DNA of 58,993 nucleotides, from positions 1 through 58,993 of the forward strand of contig PLSX01000077.1 of NCBI GenBank assembly GCA_003165315.1, in the 5' to 3' direction. A program made the position numbers and the translations under genes. Every line of letters begins with the position of its first letter. The first letter of the stretch is position 1. The DNA comes from Acidobacteriota bacterium (GTDB lineage Bacteria > Acidobacteriota > Terriglobia > UBA7540). Shown here in pieces: positions 46,401 through 55,295 of the stretch. The notes below the pieces were generated by a model. The model did not search any database and had not been told where the DNA came from. It saw nothing but the letters and a program-made list of their open reading frames with translations.

Positions 46401-47288
46401 GGTACCGGAAGCCGTGCTCATGTCGATGTGCGCGCCGCTGGTCGACCCCTGCTGCGCGTCGTACATGGAGGTATTGACTCGAACCTCTTCAATCGTTTCC
46501 GGTGCGGGAGTGGGAAGCGCCTGGCCGATAGCCAGATAGGGGGACGCCGTTGTCTGAATAACCCCAATTCCCGTACTGCTCACCAAAGCCACACCAGTGT
46601 TGTTCACAACCCGGGCAGAACCCACCTGGCTGGTGCTCTTGCCGTTAAAGAGATTGCTGGAGTCCACGCCATTCAGCAAGAAGCTATTACTGGTGTCTCT
46701 TTGGCCATTGGCCCAGATCGGCTGATTGCCCAAGCCAGCATTCGCACCGCTCCCGCTGGGAAGCTCCGCATTGACTCCGGGAGATAGAATCGCGAGCCCG
46801 GTAAAACTTCCAGTGGGCAAGGGAATGGACTGGATTTGCGATTTATCCAGGACGTAGCCGTTGGTGGTATCGACGGCATTCATCAGCGGCGACTTCTCTT
46901 CCACGGTGACGGTTGTGCTGACCTGCCCGACTTTCAGTGAGGCGTTCACCGTGGCGGTGCGATTGGCTTGCACGGGGATGGAAGGAACAGTATCGGTTAG
47001 GAATCCATCGTGAGTAAAAGTGAGAGTGTAAACGCCGATGGGCAGGTTGGGAATTTCGTATTCGCCTTCGGCGTTCGATTTCTTGGACCGCGTCAAGTGT
47101 GTTTCATCACCGACCACGGTTACAACCGTGTCCGGCACAATCGCGCCGCTCTGGTCGGTTACCGTTCCGCGAATTCCTCCCAGAGTTTGTTGAGCAAAGG
47201 CAGGAGGCGTGGAAGTGATAAGAGTCAGGACAGCCAACGAAAGAAGAGCACAACAGGATAGTCCGAACCTTCCGCGCAACGTGTTCAT
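43434..47288 (-). CDS. Oar-like TonB-dependent receptor with carboxypeptidase-regulatory domain
   Basis: This 1284-residue outer-membrane protein opens with a signal peptide (about 1-32) and a carboxypeptidase-regulatory-like beta domain (residues 33-115: GGIRGTVTDQSGAIVPDTVVTV). A plug region and a long C-terminal barrel follow, ending IQMALHLAF with terminal Phe. The sequence matches the Oar group, TonB-dependent proteins first described in Myxococcus, and large relatives are very common in Acidobacteriota. It probably imports oligosaccharide or other large ligands; no substrate can be assigned. GGGAGGGG precedes the ATG. It stands alone, with a strong hairpin behind it. Confidence 0.85.
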   Translation of the reverse strand: MNTLRGRFGLSCCALLSLAVLTLITSTPPAFAQQTLGGIRGTVTDQSGAIVPDTVVTVVGDETHLTRSKKSNAEGEYEIPNLPIGVYTLTFTHDGFLTDTVPSIPVQANRTATVNASLKVGQVSTTVTVEEKSPLMNAVDTTNGYVLDKSQIQSIPLPTGSFTGLAILSPGVNAELPSGSGANAGLGNQPIWANGQRDTSNSFLLNGVDSSNLFNGKSTSQVGSARVVNNTGVALVSSTGIGVIQTTASPYLAIGQALPTPAPETIEEVRVNTSMYDAQQGSTSGAHIDMSTASGTNKPHGSLYIHHGTNWINAAPYFFNGDPTVPEDQKVPSLHRELLGGTVGGALIKDKLFGFAAFQNLHDGDGEIGISRLGVPFGLADDNRTAAGLADIANNNFLIPNGLPPINGTNIDPVALQMFQFKLPNGQYMIPSDDGNSPTPTIPNNAYVPGTAVFSARQLVTDLDWNRTPSDILSLKYYFQDDPTNAPYAYSMVAGFTQHLAAGSQVISLSNIQSLRPNLSVIETIGFARQNIFSSVAQPFSPQQLGINTFGSTRFPGMSIVDILGNSSPNNVNYVQDASLNIGQGSASQGAFTGVTQNRLMPSANATWNKGRHTIAFGGTFSYTQLNTLDDRTGNGIVASADLGQFVQGILTSNDDFQSTAFLLGNANRYYRANQTGAYIQDKFQLRPNLSLTGGLRFDWDGGFKEKYGRLYNFDPNQYAYDEATDTITSTGFIIAGNNKQFPTAGVSDTTLTGRQWGIAPRLGLAWTPSRFKDKIVVRAGAGMYYDRGELFSYLSPGYAAGETTAGIFGVNQAPPFVNTQVCPVSSSYYQGFIPTCSSSLENPWGPSEQPLPSGNPQEITNYLPNEAGIESGDKLFSFATYDRANKLPYTMNYTFDIQWQPRRDLAIDIGYVGNTGRHEVMPIPFNQAGIATPAHPINGQNYTYGYTVLQNGSPITLPDGTQELATYESGNDDMRVPYIGYSAESESYKAIGVSNYNALQTHVEKRLSHGVQVGFSYTWSHALDEQSALGLFYNGNNPLDPHSAYASSDFDRTHVMNFNYMYQIPSFVKGNGLVGKIVNGWAIQGIAVIESGQPYSVVDYTGAVGSIFYGTTDGIINPIVPLAPGCTAYNAVTHQSGAGATPALKASCFTLPLLQPGDLNGAIPPGDLYETNFTSGQRNIFRQAWQKRTDISLVKDTKITERVSLKYSFDVFNLTNTASFDIPIDNVSQNQYYNDFPTYGTPAMATSCGGSNTGFYNCPAGLGQVNKTIGGPRQIQMALHLAF

Positions 47289-47587
47289 TTAGACCCCTCC
47301 CAAGTGGTGTTATAGTGCGATGGTCTTGCTTTTTTCTGGCGTAAATTGTTTTGTAATCGCTGGGTAACATAAGAGGGTATTCCAACACCGCCGGAAAGGC
47401 CAACGGAATGTTTTAATAACTGAGATTAATTATTTCTATCGCGCCACAGAGGGGTGATTCCTAGAACACCAACTCGAATGCAACCGATTCAATCTAAATG
47501 AGATAATGAGAGTACTGAATCCTAACATTCACCCTGGCATTGCCCGCGAAGTTGGGCGATAAGTTCAAATTGTCCGAGGGATATTCC

Positions 47588-48085
47588 ATGACGATTCGCC
47601 TTACTAAAGTCGCGCTGATCTTTGCCGTGGCGTTCTATTATTTCCTGGTCGTTTTCAACAATGTCACAACCTACGATACCAATTATCAGTTTGTGAAACA
47701 CGTGCTCATGATGGACGCCATTTTCCCCGGAAATCGTGGCCTGTGGCGGGCGCTCAATTCTCCCCTGTGGCACAACACCTTTTATCTTTCCGTCATCGCC
47801 TGGGAGACCGCCACAATGCTCTCCTGCGCATGGGGCGGAATAGGAATGGCGAAGGCTTTCCGACGCCCCGCCAGTGAATTCAATCAAGCCAAGCGACTCG
47901 CTATTCTGGGCCTGACCCTGGGGCTGCTGATGTGGCTGGTGGCATTTCTGAGTGTGGGCGGTGAGTGGTTCTTGATGTGGGAGTCGAAAACGTGGAATGG
48001 CCAGGAAGCCGCAGTCCGCATGTTTACCGTGACCGGAATCTGCCTGCTACTGATTGCGCAACCCGATGTTGAGGGGCAGACTTAG
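47588..48085 (+). CDS. DUF2165 membrane protein
   Basis: This is a 165-residue protein with four helices; the first (KVALIFAVAFYYFLVVFNNV) leads into the conserved TTYDTNYQFVKHVLMMD segment, and GEWFLMWESKTWNGQ is near the end. These are hallmarks of DUF2165. The function is unknown. GAGG is a few bases before the ATG. The last four bases overlap the end of the amino-acid permease gene on the other strand. Confidence 0.75.
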   Translation: MTIRLTKVALIFAVAFYYFLVVFNNVTTYDTNYQFVKHVLMMDAIFPGNRGLWRALNSPLWHNTFYLSVIAWETATMLSCAWGGIGMAKAFRRPASEFNQAKRLAILGLTLGLLMWLVAFLSVGGEWFLMWESKTWNGQEAAVRMFTVTGICLLLIAQPDVEGQT

Positions 48086-49518
48086 CCTTGAAAGCTTGTC
48101 CCCTGCGACCTCCGGCCTTGCAGAAAGTACCACAGGAGGCCCGCCGCCAAATACGCCAGGTAAATATAGGGCAGCTTTCCATAATTCCCTTCTGGCACGG
48201 GATAAAGATTGCCCACAAGGGCCAGCAGCATGGCGGCGCCCGCCAGCGCGGGGATAATGACGGCACTCGGATGGAAAACCCCTCTTTGTCTTAGGTGGCG
48301 TGGCAATGCGATACAGACCAACGCATATGCCACTATGAAGCCATAGGTGGCAAGCGACCCGAGCCATCCGTAAACATCCAGCCCGCTGGCTCCGCGCCCT
48401 GCAAGCACCGCGACGGGAAGCAGGGCGGCCAAGCCCGTCACCATCACAGCGGCGCCTGGGGTTTCATTACGAACGTGGGTGGAGGAGAGCGATGAGTGGG
48501 CCAGACCGTGATGTGCCATCAGCAGCAGGACGCGCGCGGCGGCGGTGACGCACCCCAGGGTTCCAGCAAACAGACTTACCAATGCCCCCACGTCAATCAG
48601 GATGCCGAAAACCGGCACCCCGCTCAAATTCGCCAAAACGTGCATGGGCGCCTGGCTGGTTCCCAAATCCTGCCCCACGGTGTTAAAGCCCAACACCTCG
48701 GCATAGGCGCAAATGGTGAAGAAGACTCCCCCGAGAATGGCGGTCAGCATCACTGCGCGCGGGATTGTTCGCAAGGGGTTGCGCGCTTCGGACCCCATCG
48801 TGGTTGCGCTTTCGAATCCACAGAAGCTAAAAAGCGCCATCACCAGGCCCAGCCGCAATCCACTGCCGGTCGAGCCGCGCAGGCGCAGTTGAGCCCAATC
48901 CCACTGCATCCCGTGACGCACCAGCAGCAGCGTCACAAGGGAGACAATCACCAGCAGCGACGCCGCTTCCACCCACAACATTAGCCGAGCAGAAATTTTC
49001 ACGTCGCGATAGGCAATCCAGACGGAAACTCCAGTAACGAGTGTGGCCAAAGCCACGGCCGCGGCAGCGCGTCCGGCACCATGCTGAATCAGCAAACCCG
49101 CATAGAAATAAAAACCTCCAATGACGCTGGAACCCGTGGCGACGTAAGCCAGCAAGAGGCTCCATGCCACGGTAGCCGCCAGCCACGGCGGTAGAGTCAT
49201 GGCTGCGTAGGTATACAGTGATCCCGGCGAAGCCGAGTAGCTCGCATAGCGTCCAATGCACCAGGCCACCAGCAGCACGGCGATGGTGGCCAGCACATAA
49301 GCGAGCCAGGTGGCGTTTCCTGCCAAAGCGCAAACCAAGGGAATGGTGGCGGCGGGCGTGGTGGTGGGGGCCATGGTGGAGACCGATTGGGCCAGCGTCT
49401 CCATGGGCGACAACACATTTCGCCGCAGGCCATATCCTGACGAGGGTGGTTCGTCCGGGCCGGCTGGCGCGGTTGTGACTGGATTATTTCCGGAATCCGA
49501 TGGGATCGAATTGTGCAT
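48082..49518 (-). CDS. APC family amino acid/amine permease
   Basis: This is a 478-residue, 12-helix transporter from ATG 49518. The N-terminus (LRRNVLSPMETLAQSVSTMAPTTTPAATIP) with the unwound first helix region and the GFESATTMGSEARNP segment near residue 240 are typical of the APC superfamily (amino acid-polyamine-organocation). It likely imports an amino acid or amine by proton symport or exchange; no substrate clue is present. The gene is alone, with the DUF2165 gene facing its 3' end. Confidence 0.82.
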   Translation of the reverse strand: MHNSIPSDSGNNPVTTAPAGPDEPPSSGYGLRRNVLSPMETLAQSVSTMAPTTTPAATIPLVCALAGNATWLAYVLATIAVLLVAWCIGRYASYSASPGSLYTYAAMTLPPWLAATVAWSLLLAYVATGSSVIGGFYFYAGLLIQHGAGRAAAAVALATLVTGVSVWIAYRDVKISARLMLWVEAASLLVIVSLVTLLLVRHGMQWDWAQLRLRGSTGSGLRLGLVMALFSFCGFESATTMGSEARNPLRTIPRAVMLTAILGGVFFTICAYAEVLGFNTVGQDLGTSQAPMHVLANLSGVPVFGILIDVGALVSLFAGTLGCVTAAARVLLLMAHHGLAHSSLSSTHVRNETPGAAVMVTGLAALLPVAVLAGRGASGLDVYGWLGSLATYGFIVAYALVCIALPRHLRQRGVFHPSAVIIPALAGAAMLLALVGNLYPVPEGNYGKLPYIYLAYLAAGLLWYFLQGRRSQGTSFQG

Positions 49519-49655
49519 GGCGTACGATAAGGGAAGCACCGGCTGATTTGCAAGAGTTATGCTGAGGCCCTGTCGTTAGCCAAGAACGGAATCCACCTTT
49601 CACCGGCCTTTGCCCCCCCATAGTGAACTCTCATGTTCGGCACCCACTTTTGCCT

Positions 49656-49676
49656 TTTGACATTTGACTTTTGACT
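49656..49676 (+). repeat. 7-base repeat (TTTGACN type), second site
   Basis: Three consecutive heptamers, TTTGACA, TTTGACT and TTTGACT, lie in the divergent spacer between the APC and NCS2 permease genes, 133 bases before the latter. This is the same heptamer family as at 9353-9380. Confidence 0.55.
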
Positions 49677-49808
49677 TTCCTTAATGGCCCGATTGGGGGG
49701 AATTCTCTGTGCACAATTTCCTTCTAGCGCCCCCCGATTCCGGTTCCCATTGACGAAATCGTTCCCGCCCGCCTATAGTGGCCCATCCTCATCAAGGAGA
49801 AATTGCGT

Positions 49809-51104
49809 TTGCTCGAGCGCATCTTCCACCTCAAGGAAAACAAGTCCACCGTCCGCGTCGAACTGCTCGCGGGCCTGACCACGTTCACCACGATGGCCTA
49901 TGTGGTGGTAGTCAACCCGCGCATTCTCTCCGAGGCCGGAATGCCCGTGGAAGGGGTCCTGTTCGCCACCTGCATCTCCGCCGCACTCGCCACCCTGATC
50001 ATGGGCATGTGGGCCAACTATCCCATCGCGCTCGCGCCCGGGATGTCATTAAACGCATACTTCACCTATTCAATCGTAATTGGCCGCGGAGTGCCCTGGC
50101 AGACGGCATTGGGAGTGGTCTTCATCTCCGGCATGCTCTTCCTCTTGCTCACCCTTACCAACGTCCGTGAGATGATCGTGAACGGCATTCCCGATTGCCT
50201 GAAACACGGAACGGCGGCGGGGATTGGCCTCTTCATCGCATTCATCGGATTCCGCAACGCCAAAATCATTGTTGCCCACCCCGCCACTTTTGTGGCCTTC
50301 GGCAATCCCGCCGATAAGCAAGTCATCCTGGCCGCATTTGGCCTGCTGATCATCGCCAGCCTCATGGCGCGGCGCGTGGGCAGCGCCATAATTCTCGGCA
50401 TTGCCGCCACCACCCTGGCCGGAATTCCGTTCGGCCTCACCCACTGGCCCTCGCATCTGTTTTCACTTCCCCACCCGGGCGGGACTTTCTTAAAGCTCGA
50501 CCTCCGCGCTGCGGCCAAATTCGGCTTGGGCGACCTGATTTTCATTTTCTTCTTCGTCGATCTCTTTGACAACGTGGGAACGCTGATTGGAGTGTGCGAG
50601 CAGGGTGGCTTCCTTCGCGAAGGCAAGTTGCCTCGCGCCAGTCGGGCTTTATTGGCCGACGCGCTGGGCACGGTGATGGGCTCACTGACGGGCACTTCCA
50701 CCGTCACCAGCTACATTGAAAGCGCCGCGGGCGTTGCCGCCGGAGCTCGCACGGGCATGGGAAATCTGGTGATTGCCGGGTGTTTTCTGGGCGCCATGTT
50801 CTGTGCCCCCGTCATCGCCGCCATCCCCACTTTCGCCACCGCCCCCGCTCTCATCATCGTGGGTGCCCTCATGTGCGGCGCCGTAGCCAGAATCCACTGG
50901 GACGACTTTACTGACGCCTTCCCCGCCTTCCTCACCCTCGTCGCCACCCCCCTGACCTTCAGCATCGCCACCGGCCTCAGCCTGGGCATGATCTCCTTCA
51001 CTTTTCTGAAACTCACCACCGGGAGACGGCGCGAAATCAGCCCCTTGATCTGGATTCTCACCGCCCTGTTCATTGTTCGCTACGTCATGCTTGGCCTGTC
51101 CTGA
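49809..51104 (+). CDS. NCS2 family nucleobase permease (AzgA-like)
   Basis: This is a 431-residue membrane transporter from the TTG at 49809 (AAGGAG at 49794-49799 gives good spacing; the TTG at 49803 would be too close). The family start LERIFHLKENKSTVRVELLAGLTTFTTMAYV and the signature TGTSTVTSYIESAAGVAAGARTG mark the AzgA branch, which moves adenine, guanine or hypoxanthine with protons. About 12-14 helices are present. A cytosine deaminase gene is encoded 7.7 kb upstream, in line with nucleobase scavenging, but not in the same operon. Confidence 0.87.
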   Translation: MLERIFHLKENKSTVRVELLAGLTTFTTMAYVVVVNPRILSEAGMPVEGVLFATCISAALATLIMGMWANYPIALAPGMSLNAYFTYSIVIGRGVPWQTALGVVFISGMLFLLLTLTNVREMIVNGIPDCLKHGTAAGIGLFIAFIGFRNAKIIVAHPATFVAFGNPADKQVILAAFGLLIIASLMARRVGSAIILGIAATTLAGIPFGLTHWPSHLFSLPHPGGTFLKLDLRAAAKFGLGDLIFIFFFVDLFDNVGTLIGVCEQGGFLREGKLPRASRALLADALGTVMGSLTGTSTVTSYIESAAGVAAGARTGMGNLVIAGCFLGAMFCAPVIAAIPTFATAPALIIVGALMCGAVARIHWDDFTDAFPAFLTLVATPLTFSIATGLSLGMISFTFLKLTTGRRREISPLIWILTALFIVRYVMLGLS

Positions 51105-51450
51105 TTCTTGCGCGCCGCTAGCTCCAATCTCAGTTATAATACCTGCGCAAAGGTGACACCGGCACTCCTGCCTGTGCGCGGCAAGGTGCCACGGGCATCT
51201 GAAGCTGGGAAAAAATAAATGATTTCACGCAAAGACGCCAAGGCGCAAAGAGCCGCAAAGGACAACTGATTGGTTTTCTTGGTGCCCTCCGCGCCTTTGC
51301 GTGAAATGCTTTTCCTCGCGCAGGCATTTTTTCACAGGTTCTCCTGCCCGTGCCGGCGCCTGCATGGCCAGGATGGCCATGGTGCAGAGGGCAAGGCGCA
51401 AATGCCTCTGCCACGGCGACGGCGCCCAATCCGCTTCAACCGAGGGTCAA
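51105..51450. other. intergenic region with an 86-base palindromic repeat
   Basis: ATTTCACGCAAAG at 51222-51234 is perfectly inverted at 51295-51307 (CTTTGCGTGAAAT). The space between carries further GGCGCAAAG-type copies. This resembles a dispersed repeat common in environmental bacteria. The remainder contains no gene; the long in-frame extension of the GH127 gene to 51301 starts within the repeat and is not used. Confidence 0.5.
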
Positions 51451-53274
51451 ATGGCAAAACATCTCTCTCTCTCCCGGCGGCAACTTCTGCAAGGAATGGG
51501 GGGCATGGTGGCGCTTGGGGCGCGGAGCAGAATATTTGCTGGTCAGGAACCGGCGGCCCCATCCCGCGAGAAGCTATTTTTATTCCGCTACTCGGACGTC
51601 AAGCTGACCGGCGGCCCTCTCAAGGCGCAGTTCGACAGCATTCACGCCCGTTATCTGACCCTGGATGAGGACAGTTTATTGAAGGAACTCCGGATTCGAG
51701 CCGGCCTGCCTTCGCCGGGGAAGTACATGGGCGGGTGGTATGACCGTGATGGGTTTGCGCCTGGGCACTGTTTTGGCCAGTTCATTTCTGCACTGGCAAG
51801 GTTTGCCAACGCCACCGGCGATGAAGTTGCCCGCGCCAAAGCGCAGAGGCTCGTGGAGGGATTCGCGGCCACGATTGCGCCCGACGGCTATTGCTATCCC
51901 AGCCAGCGAGCCTCCGTCGAATTTCCCGCCTACAACTACGACAAATACATGGTGGGACTTCTGGACGCGCACCAACTGGCAGCTGTCCCCTCCGCCTTGC
52001 CGGCGCTCAAGCTCGCCACGCGGGGAGCCCTCCGCTGCATGCCGCCACGCGCCCTCGACCGTAACCTTGATCCCCATCCCCAAGGAGCGGACGACGAGTC
52101 TTATACATTGGGTGAAAACTGCTTCTATGCCTACGAGGTTACTGGCGAACATCAATACTTCGAAATGGCCAAGAAATATTTGCTGAATGCCACCTATTTT
52201 GATCCTCTCAGCCGGGGGGAGAATGTCTTGCCTGGCCGCCACGCCTACAGCCATTGCAATGCCCTGAGCTCCGCGGCACGCGCCTATCTGGTTTTGGGCG
52301 ACCCGAAATACCTCGACACAATCCGCAATGCCTGGGACATGATCGAAACTACGCAGCAATTTGCGTCGGGGGGATGGGGGCCGAATGAGCAGTTTGTGCA
52401 GCCCCACAGGGGCAACTTGGGGGAGAGTTTAGCCAGCACCCACAACCATTTTGAGACGCCGTGCGGATCCTACGCCCATTTGAAGCTTGCCCGCTACCTG
52501 CTGCGTTTTACGGGCGAGGCGCGCTACGGCGACTGTTTGGAGCGAGTCCTGTACAACACCGTCTTGGGTGCACTCCCCCCCAGCGGGGATGGCTACTTTT
52601 TCTATTACTCTGACTACCACTCGACGGCACAAAAACGCTATTTCGGTGAAAAGTGGCCCTGCTGCTCGGGAACGCTGCCACAGGTTGTGGCCGACTACCT
52701 GATCAGCGCCTACTTCCATAGCGCCGACGGAATCTACGTCAACCTCTTTGTGCCTTCGGAAGTGTCCTGGAAAATTGGCGGCCAGCCGGCCCGATTGATC
52801 CAGACGACTAACTACCCGGAGGCTGAATCGACCGAACTCCGGTTGGAAATTTCTGCCCCTGCCGAATTCACTGTCCATGTGCGAATCCCTGGCTGGTTGC
52901 AATCGCCAGCTCAGATTTCCGTAAATGGAAAGGACGCCTCGCTTCCCGCCGAACCCCGGTCTTTCGCCGCCATACGGCGGGTTTGGCGGAACAATGACAC
53001 CCTCCAGATCAGCATGCCCTTTTCTGTTCGGCAGGAGGCCATCGATGACCATCACCCACAAATGGCGGCGCTGATGCGAGGCCCACTGATGATGGTGGCA
53101 CTCGATCCCCAGTTGAAGGTCGAGGCAAACTTGCTTAGGACTCCGGGTGGATTGAAATCGGTCTCAAACTCGGGGCAGGAACTCCAATTGAAATCAGTTC
53201 ATGAAGACATTCGCTTCGTGCCGTTCTACACCGTCGGCGACCAAAGCTACACCACTTACCTGGAGTTGGCGTAA
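51451..53274 (+). CDS. GH127-family glycoside hydrolase (beta-L-arabinofuranosidase-like)
   Basis: This is a 607-residue protein from ATG 51451 (GAGGG upstream). The start LSRRQLLQGMGGMVALGARS looks like a twin-arginine-type or lipoprotein-like export signal. The (alpha/alpha)6 barrel follows, with the catalytic zinc-cysteine site: Glu335 and Cys338 in FETPCGSY, and Cys404 and Cys405 in WPCCSGT. These correspond to Glu338, Cys340, Cys417 and Cys418 of Bifidobacterium HypBA1, but one residue (Pro337) is inserted between Glu and Cys. The enzyme should release beta-L-arabinose from plant glycans or glycoproteins. It is alone in the window. Confidence 0.82.
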   Translation: MAKHLSLSRRQLLQGMGGMVALGARSRIFAGQEPAAPSREKLFLFRYSDVKLTGGPLKAQFDSIHARYLTLDEDSLLKELRIRAGLPSPGKYMGGWYDRDGFAPGHCFGQFISALARFANATGDEVARAKAQRLVEGFAATIAPDGYCYPSQRASVEFPAYNYDKYMVGLLDAHQLAAVPSALPALKLATRGALRCMPPRALDRNLDPHPQGADDESYTLGENCFYAYEVTGEHQYFEMAKKYLLNATYFDPLSRGENVLPGRHAYSHCNALSSAARAYLVLGDPKYLDTIRNAWDMIETTQQFASGGWGPNEQFVQPHRGNLGESLASTHNHFETPCGSYAHLKLARYLLRFTGEARYGDCLERVLYNTVLGALPPSGDGYFFYYSDYHSTAQKRYFGEKWPCCSGTLPQVVADYLISAYFHSADGIYVNLFVPSEVSWKIGGQPARLIQTTNYPEAESTELRLEISAPAEFTVHVRIPGWLQSPAQISVNGKDASLPAEPRSFAAIRRVWRNNDTLQISMPFSVRQEAIDDHHPQMAALMRGPLMMVALDPQLKVEANLLRTPGGLKSVSNSGQELQLKSVHEDIRFVPFYTVGDQSYTTYLELA

Positions 53275-53427
53275 CACATCATTGGAATGCGGGCGAAGAT
53301 TTGTATTGCCGGGCTATGCCCATGCGACAAATGATTTGCCGGCCGCCGGTTTTCGGCTGTCGAATTACATTCGCAGCTCAAATCATGCCGCTTTACGTAT
53401 CACACAGCACATTTCACTCAGCACTTC

Positions 53428-54855
53428 TCAAAGCACCGACCCCGTCACGGTATGCACCTTCAGCATATTTGTAGTTCCAGCGTGGCCCACTCGATCCCCA
53501 GCTGCAAGTAAAATGGTTTCCCCCCGGTTCATCCAATTCCGGCTTACCAGATTCTGGTCCATATACTCAACCATCTCTTCCACCGATTGCAGCGGGGGGG
53601 AGATCAGCGCGGTCACTCCATGCCAAACCGAAAGCTGGCAGGCGATGAATTTGTTGGGGGTGAAAGCAAAAATAGGAACATCAGGCCGCTGTGCCGCAAT
53701 CAAGTGCGCGGTATGTCCGGTTTCAGTGAATACCGCAATCGCTTTAACCTGCCCAACTCGTGACGCCCGGCAGGTCAAATCCGCAACCACCTCGTTGTAA
53801 TTGACCAATGCCCTGTTGACCGCTCGAGGGTGGCGCTCCGGCGCGTGCAACTCCGCGGTTTCGGCAATTTCCGCCATGATACGCACCGCGTCAACAGGGT
53901 ATTTGCCCTTCGCCGTTTCCGCCGAGAGCATCACCGCATCCGTGCCGTCGTAAATGGCATTGGTGATGTCACTGACCTCTGCTCGCGTGGGAACGGGGCT
54001 CTCAATCATGGATTCCAGCATCTGGGTGGCCGTGATCACAAAGCGGTTGTGTTGAATCGATTTGTCAATCACGGTCTTCTGAATATGTGGCACCAGTCCC
54101 ATGGACATCTCCACGCCCAGATCGCCGCGTGCCACCATGGCGCCGTCACCCGCCTGCAGGATTTCGTCAATGCATTGCCACGCTTCCGCCCGTTCAATCT
54201 TCGCGATGATCGGCAGCCTGGCGCCTTGCCGCTCAATTTCGCTCCGAAGCCGGAAGATGTCATCCGCTCGCCTTACGAAGGAAAGCGCAATCATATCGAC
54301 ATGCACCCGGATGCCTTCGAGCAAATCATGGTGGTCTTTTTCCGTTAGAGAGGGCGCGCTCAGCGCCGTTCCGGGCAGGTTAATTCCCTGATGGTTGTAG
54401 ACCACGCCGCCCCGCTCGACTCTGCACTCAGCCGTTGTGCCATCATTTTTCAGGACCAGCAACTCAACGGCGCCGTCCGCCAGCAGAACTTTTTCGCCCA
54501 CGCGAACGTCGCTGCCAAAATCCCCGTAGGTGGTTGAAGATTGTTCGTCGGTTCCCACAACATCGTCCGTCGTAATCCGAAATATCTCACCTTGCCGCAA
54601 GGTTGCGGATTCCTTTTGAAATGCTCCCAGCCGGATCTTGGGGCCTTGCAGGTCCAGAAGAACACCCGCGTAGACATCGCACCGTTCGGAGGCCTCCCGC
54701 ACCGCCTGCGCGTACTTCTCGATGATGCCGTCTCCGGAGTGCGAGGCATTAATGCGAAAAACGTCGGCGCCGGCAATGATCAGTTTTTGGATCATCTCCA
54801 CCGAACAGCAGGCTGGCCCTAGCGTTGCAATAATTCGCGTATGGCGTTCTCTCAA
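53428..54855 (-). CDS. pyk: pyruvate kinase
   Basis: This is a 475-residue glycolytic enzyme from the TTG at 54855, chosen because GAAGGAGG lies seven bases before it. Seen are TRIIATLGPAC, FRINASHS, LLDLQGPKIRLG, MVARGDLGVEM and the late TATQMLESMIESPVPTRAEVSDITNAIYDGTDAVMLSAETAKGKYP block. The C-terminal domain is complete. It makes ATP and pyruvate from phosphoenolpyruvate. A 440-base spacer with an unusual inverted-repeat set is upstream, next to the regulator gene, and may control it. Confidence 0.93.
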   Translation of the reverse strand: MRERHTRIIATLGPACCSVEMIQKLIIAGADVFRINASHSGDGIIEKYAQAVREASERCDVYAGVLLDLQGPKIRLGAFQKESATLRQGEIFRITTDDVVGTDEQSSTTYGDFGSDVRVGEKVLLADGAVELLVLKNDGTTAECRVERGGVVYNHQGINLPGTALSAPSLTEKDHHDLLEGIRVHVDMIALSFVRRADDIFRLRSEIERQGARLPIIAKIERAEAWQCIDEILQAGDGAMVARGDLGVEMSMGLVPHIQKTVIDKSIQHNRFVITATQMLESMIESPVPTRAEVSDITNAIYDGTDAVMLSAETAKGKYPVDAVRIMAEIAETAELHAPERHPRAVNRALVNYNEVVADLTCRASRVGQVKAIAVFTETGHTAHLIAAQRPDVPIFAFTPNKFIACQLSVWHGVTALISPPLQSVEEMVEYMDQNLVSRNWMNRGETILLAAGDRVGHAGTTNMLKVHTVTGSVL

Positions 54856-55200
54856 TATGCACCCTCCTTCGCGGAAAACTTGCAGTTTTGTTTGTTCAAG
54901 GCAGCCCACCGGGGGCGGGCTCCACCTCTTCTCACCGCAAGCCCAATCGCGGGGAATCTTTTCGAAACCATGCTCTTCCGATGCCTGACCTTTTGCTACT
55001 GCATGGATGATTGCCGCTCAACGAGAAACTACACTTCAACCTGGAATGTCGGAAGAAAGACATCCCCCCACGCCCGGCGCAAAACGGAATGAGTCAATTA
55101 CACCTCGCCCGTCCCAGCTTTTCCCGCCCCCAGATTTCAATGTGTTCAAATAGCATAACACGATCACCACCCCTTGACGGTAGAGAGCACTGCGGTTTTT
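54856..55200. other. spacer upstream of pyruvate kinase
   Basis: No gene is recognised. The pyruvate kinase promoter is expected here, but no clear box is seen. It joins the structured block at 55201-55278. Confidence 0.4.
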
Positions 55201-55278
55201 TTGTTAACCGTTTGCAAGACGGGGCATCAGGATTGGGGAGGCGGTTAACAACCGGGCTTTCCCAATCGGGCGTCTTGC
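55201..55278. other. interleaved inverted repeats, possible pseudoknot or RNA element
   Basis: Three inverted repeats are interlaced in the order A-B-C-A'-C'-B'. A is TTGTTAACCG (55201-55210) with its complement at 55242-55251 (ten pairs). B is GCAAGACG (55214-55221) with 55271-55278 (eight pairs). C is GATTGGG (55231-55237) with 55261-55267 (seven pairs). A/A' crosses B/B' and C/C', which is the topology of an H-type pseudoknot. On the minus strand a local hairpin CGGTT-GTT-AACCG competes with A/A', so two states are possible. Confidence 0.5.
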
Positions 55279-55295
55279 CGCGAATCCGTGCCTTT

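Noticed and set aside
48496..48984. 162-codon plus-strand ORF rich in Gln and His
   Set aside because: It is the antisense reading of the membrane helices of the APC permease.
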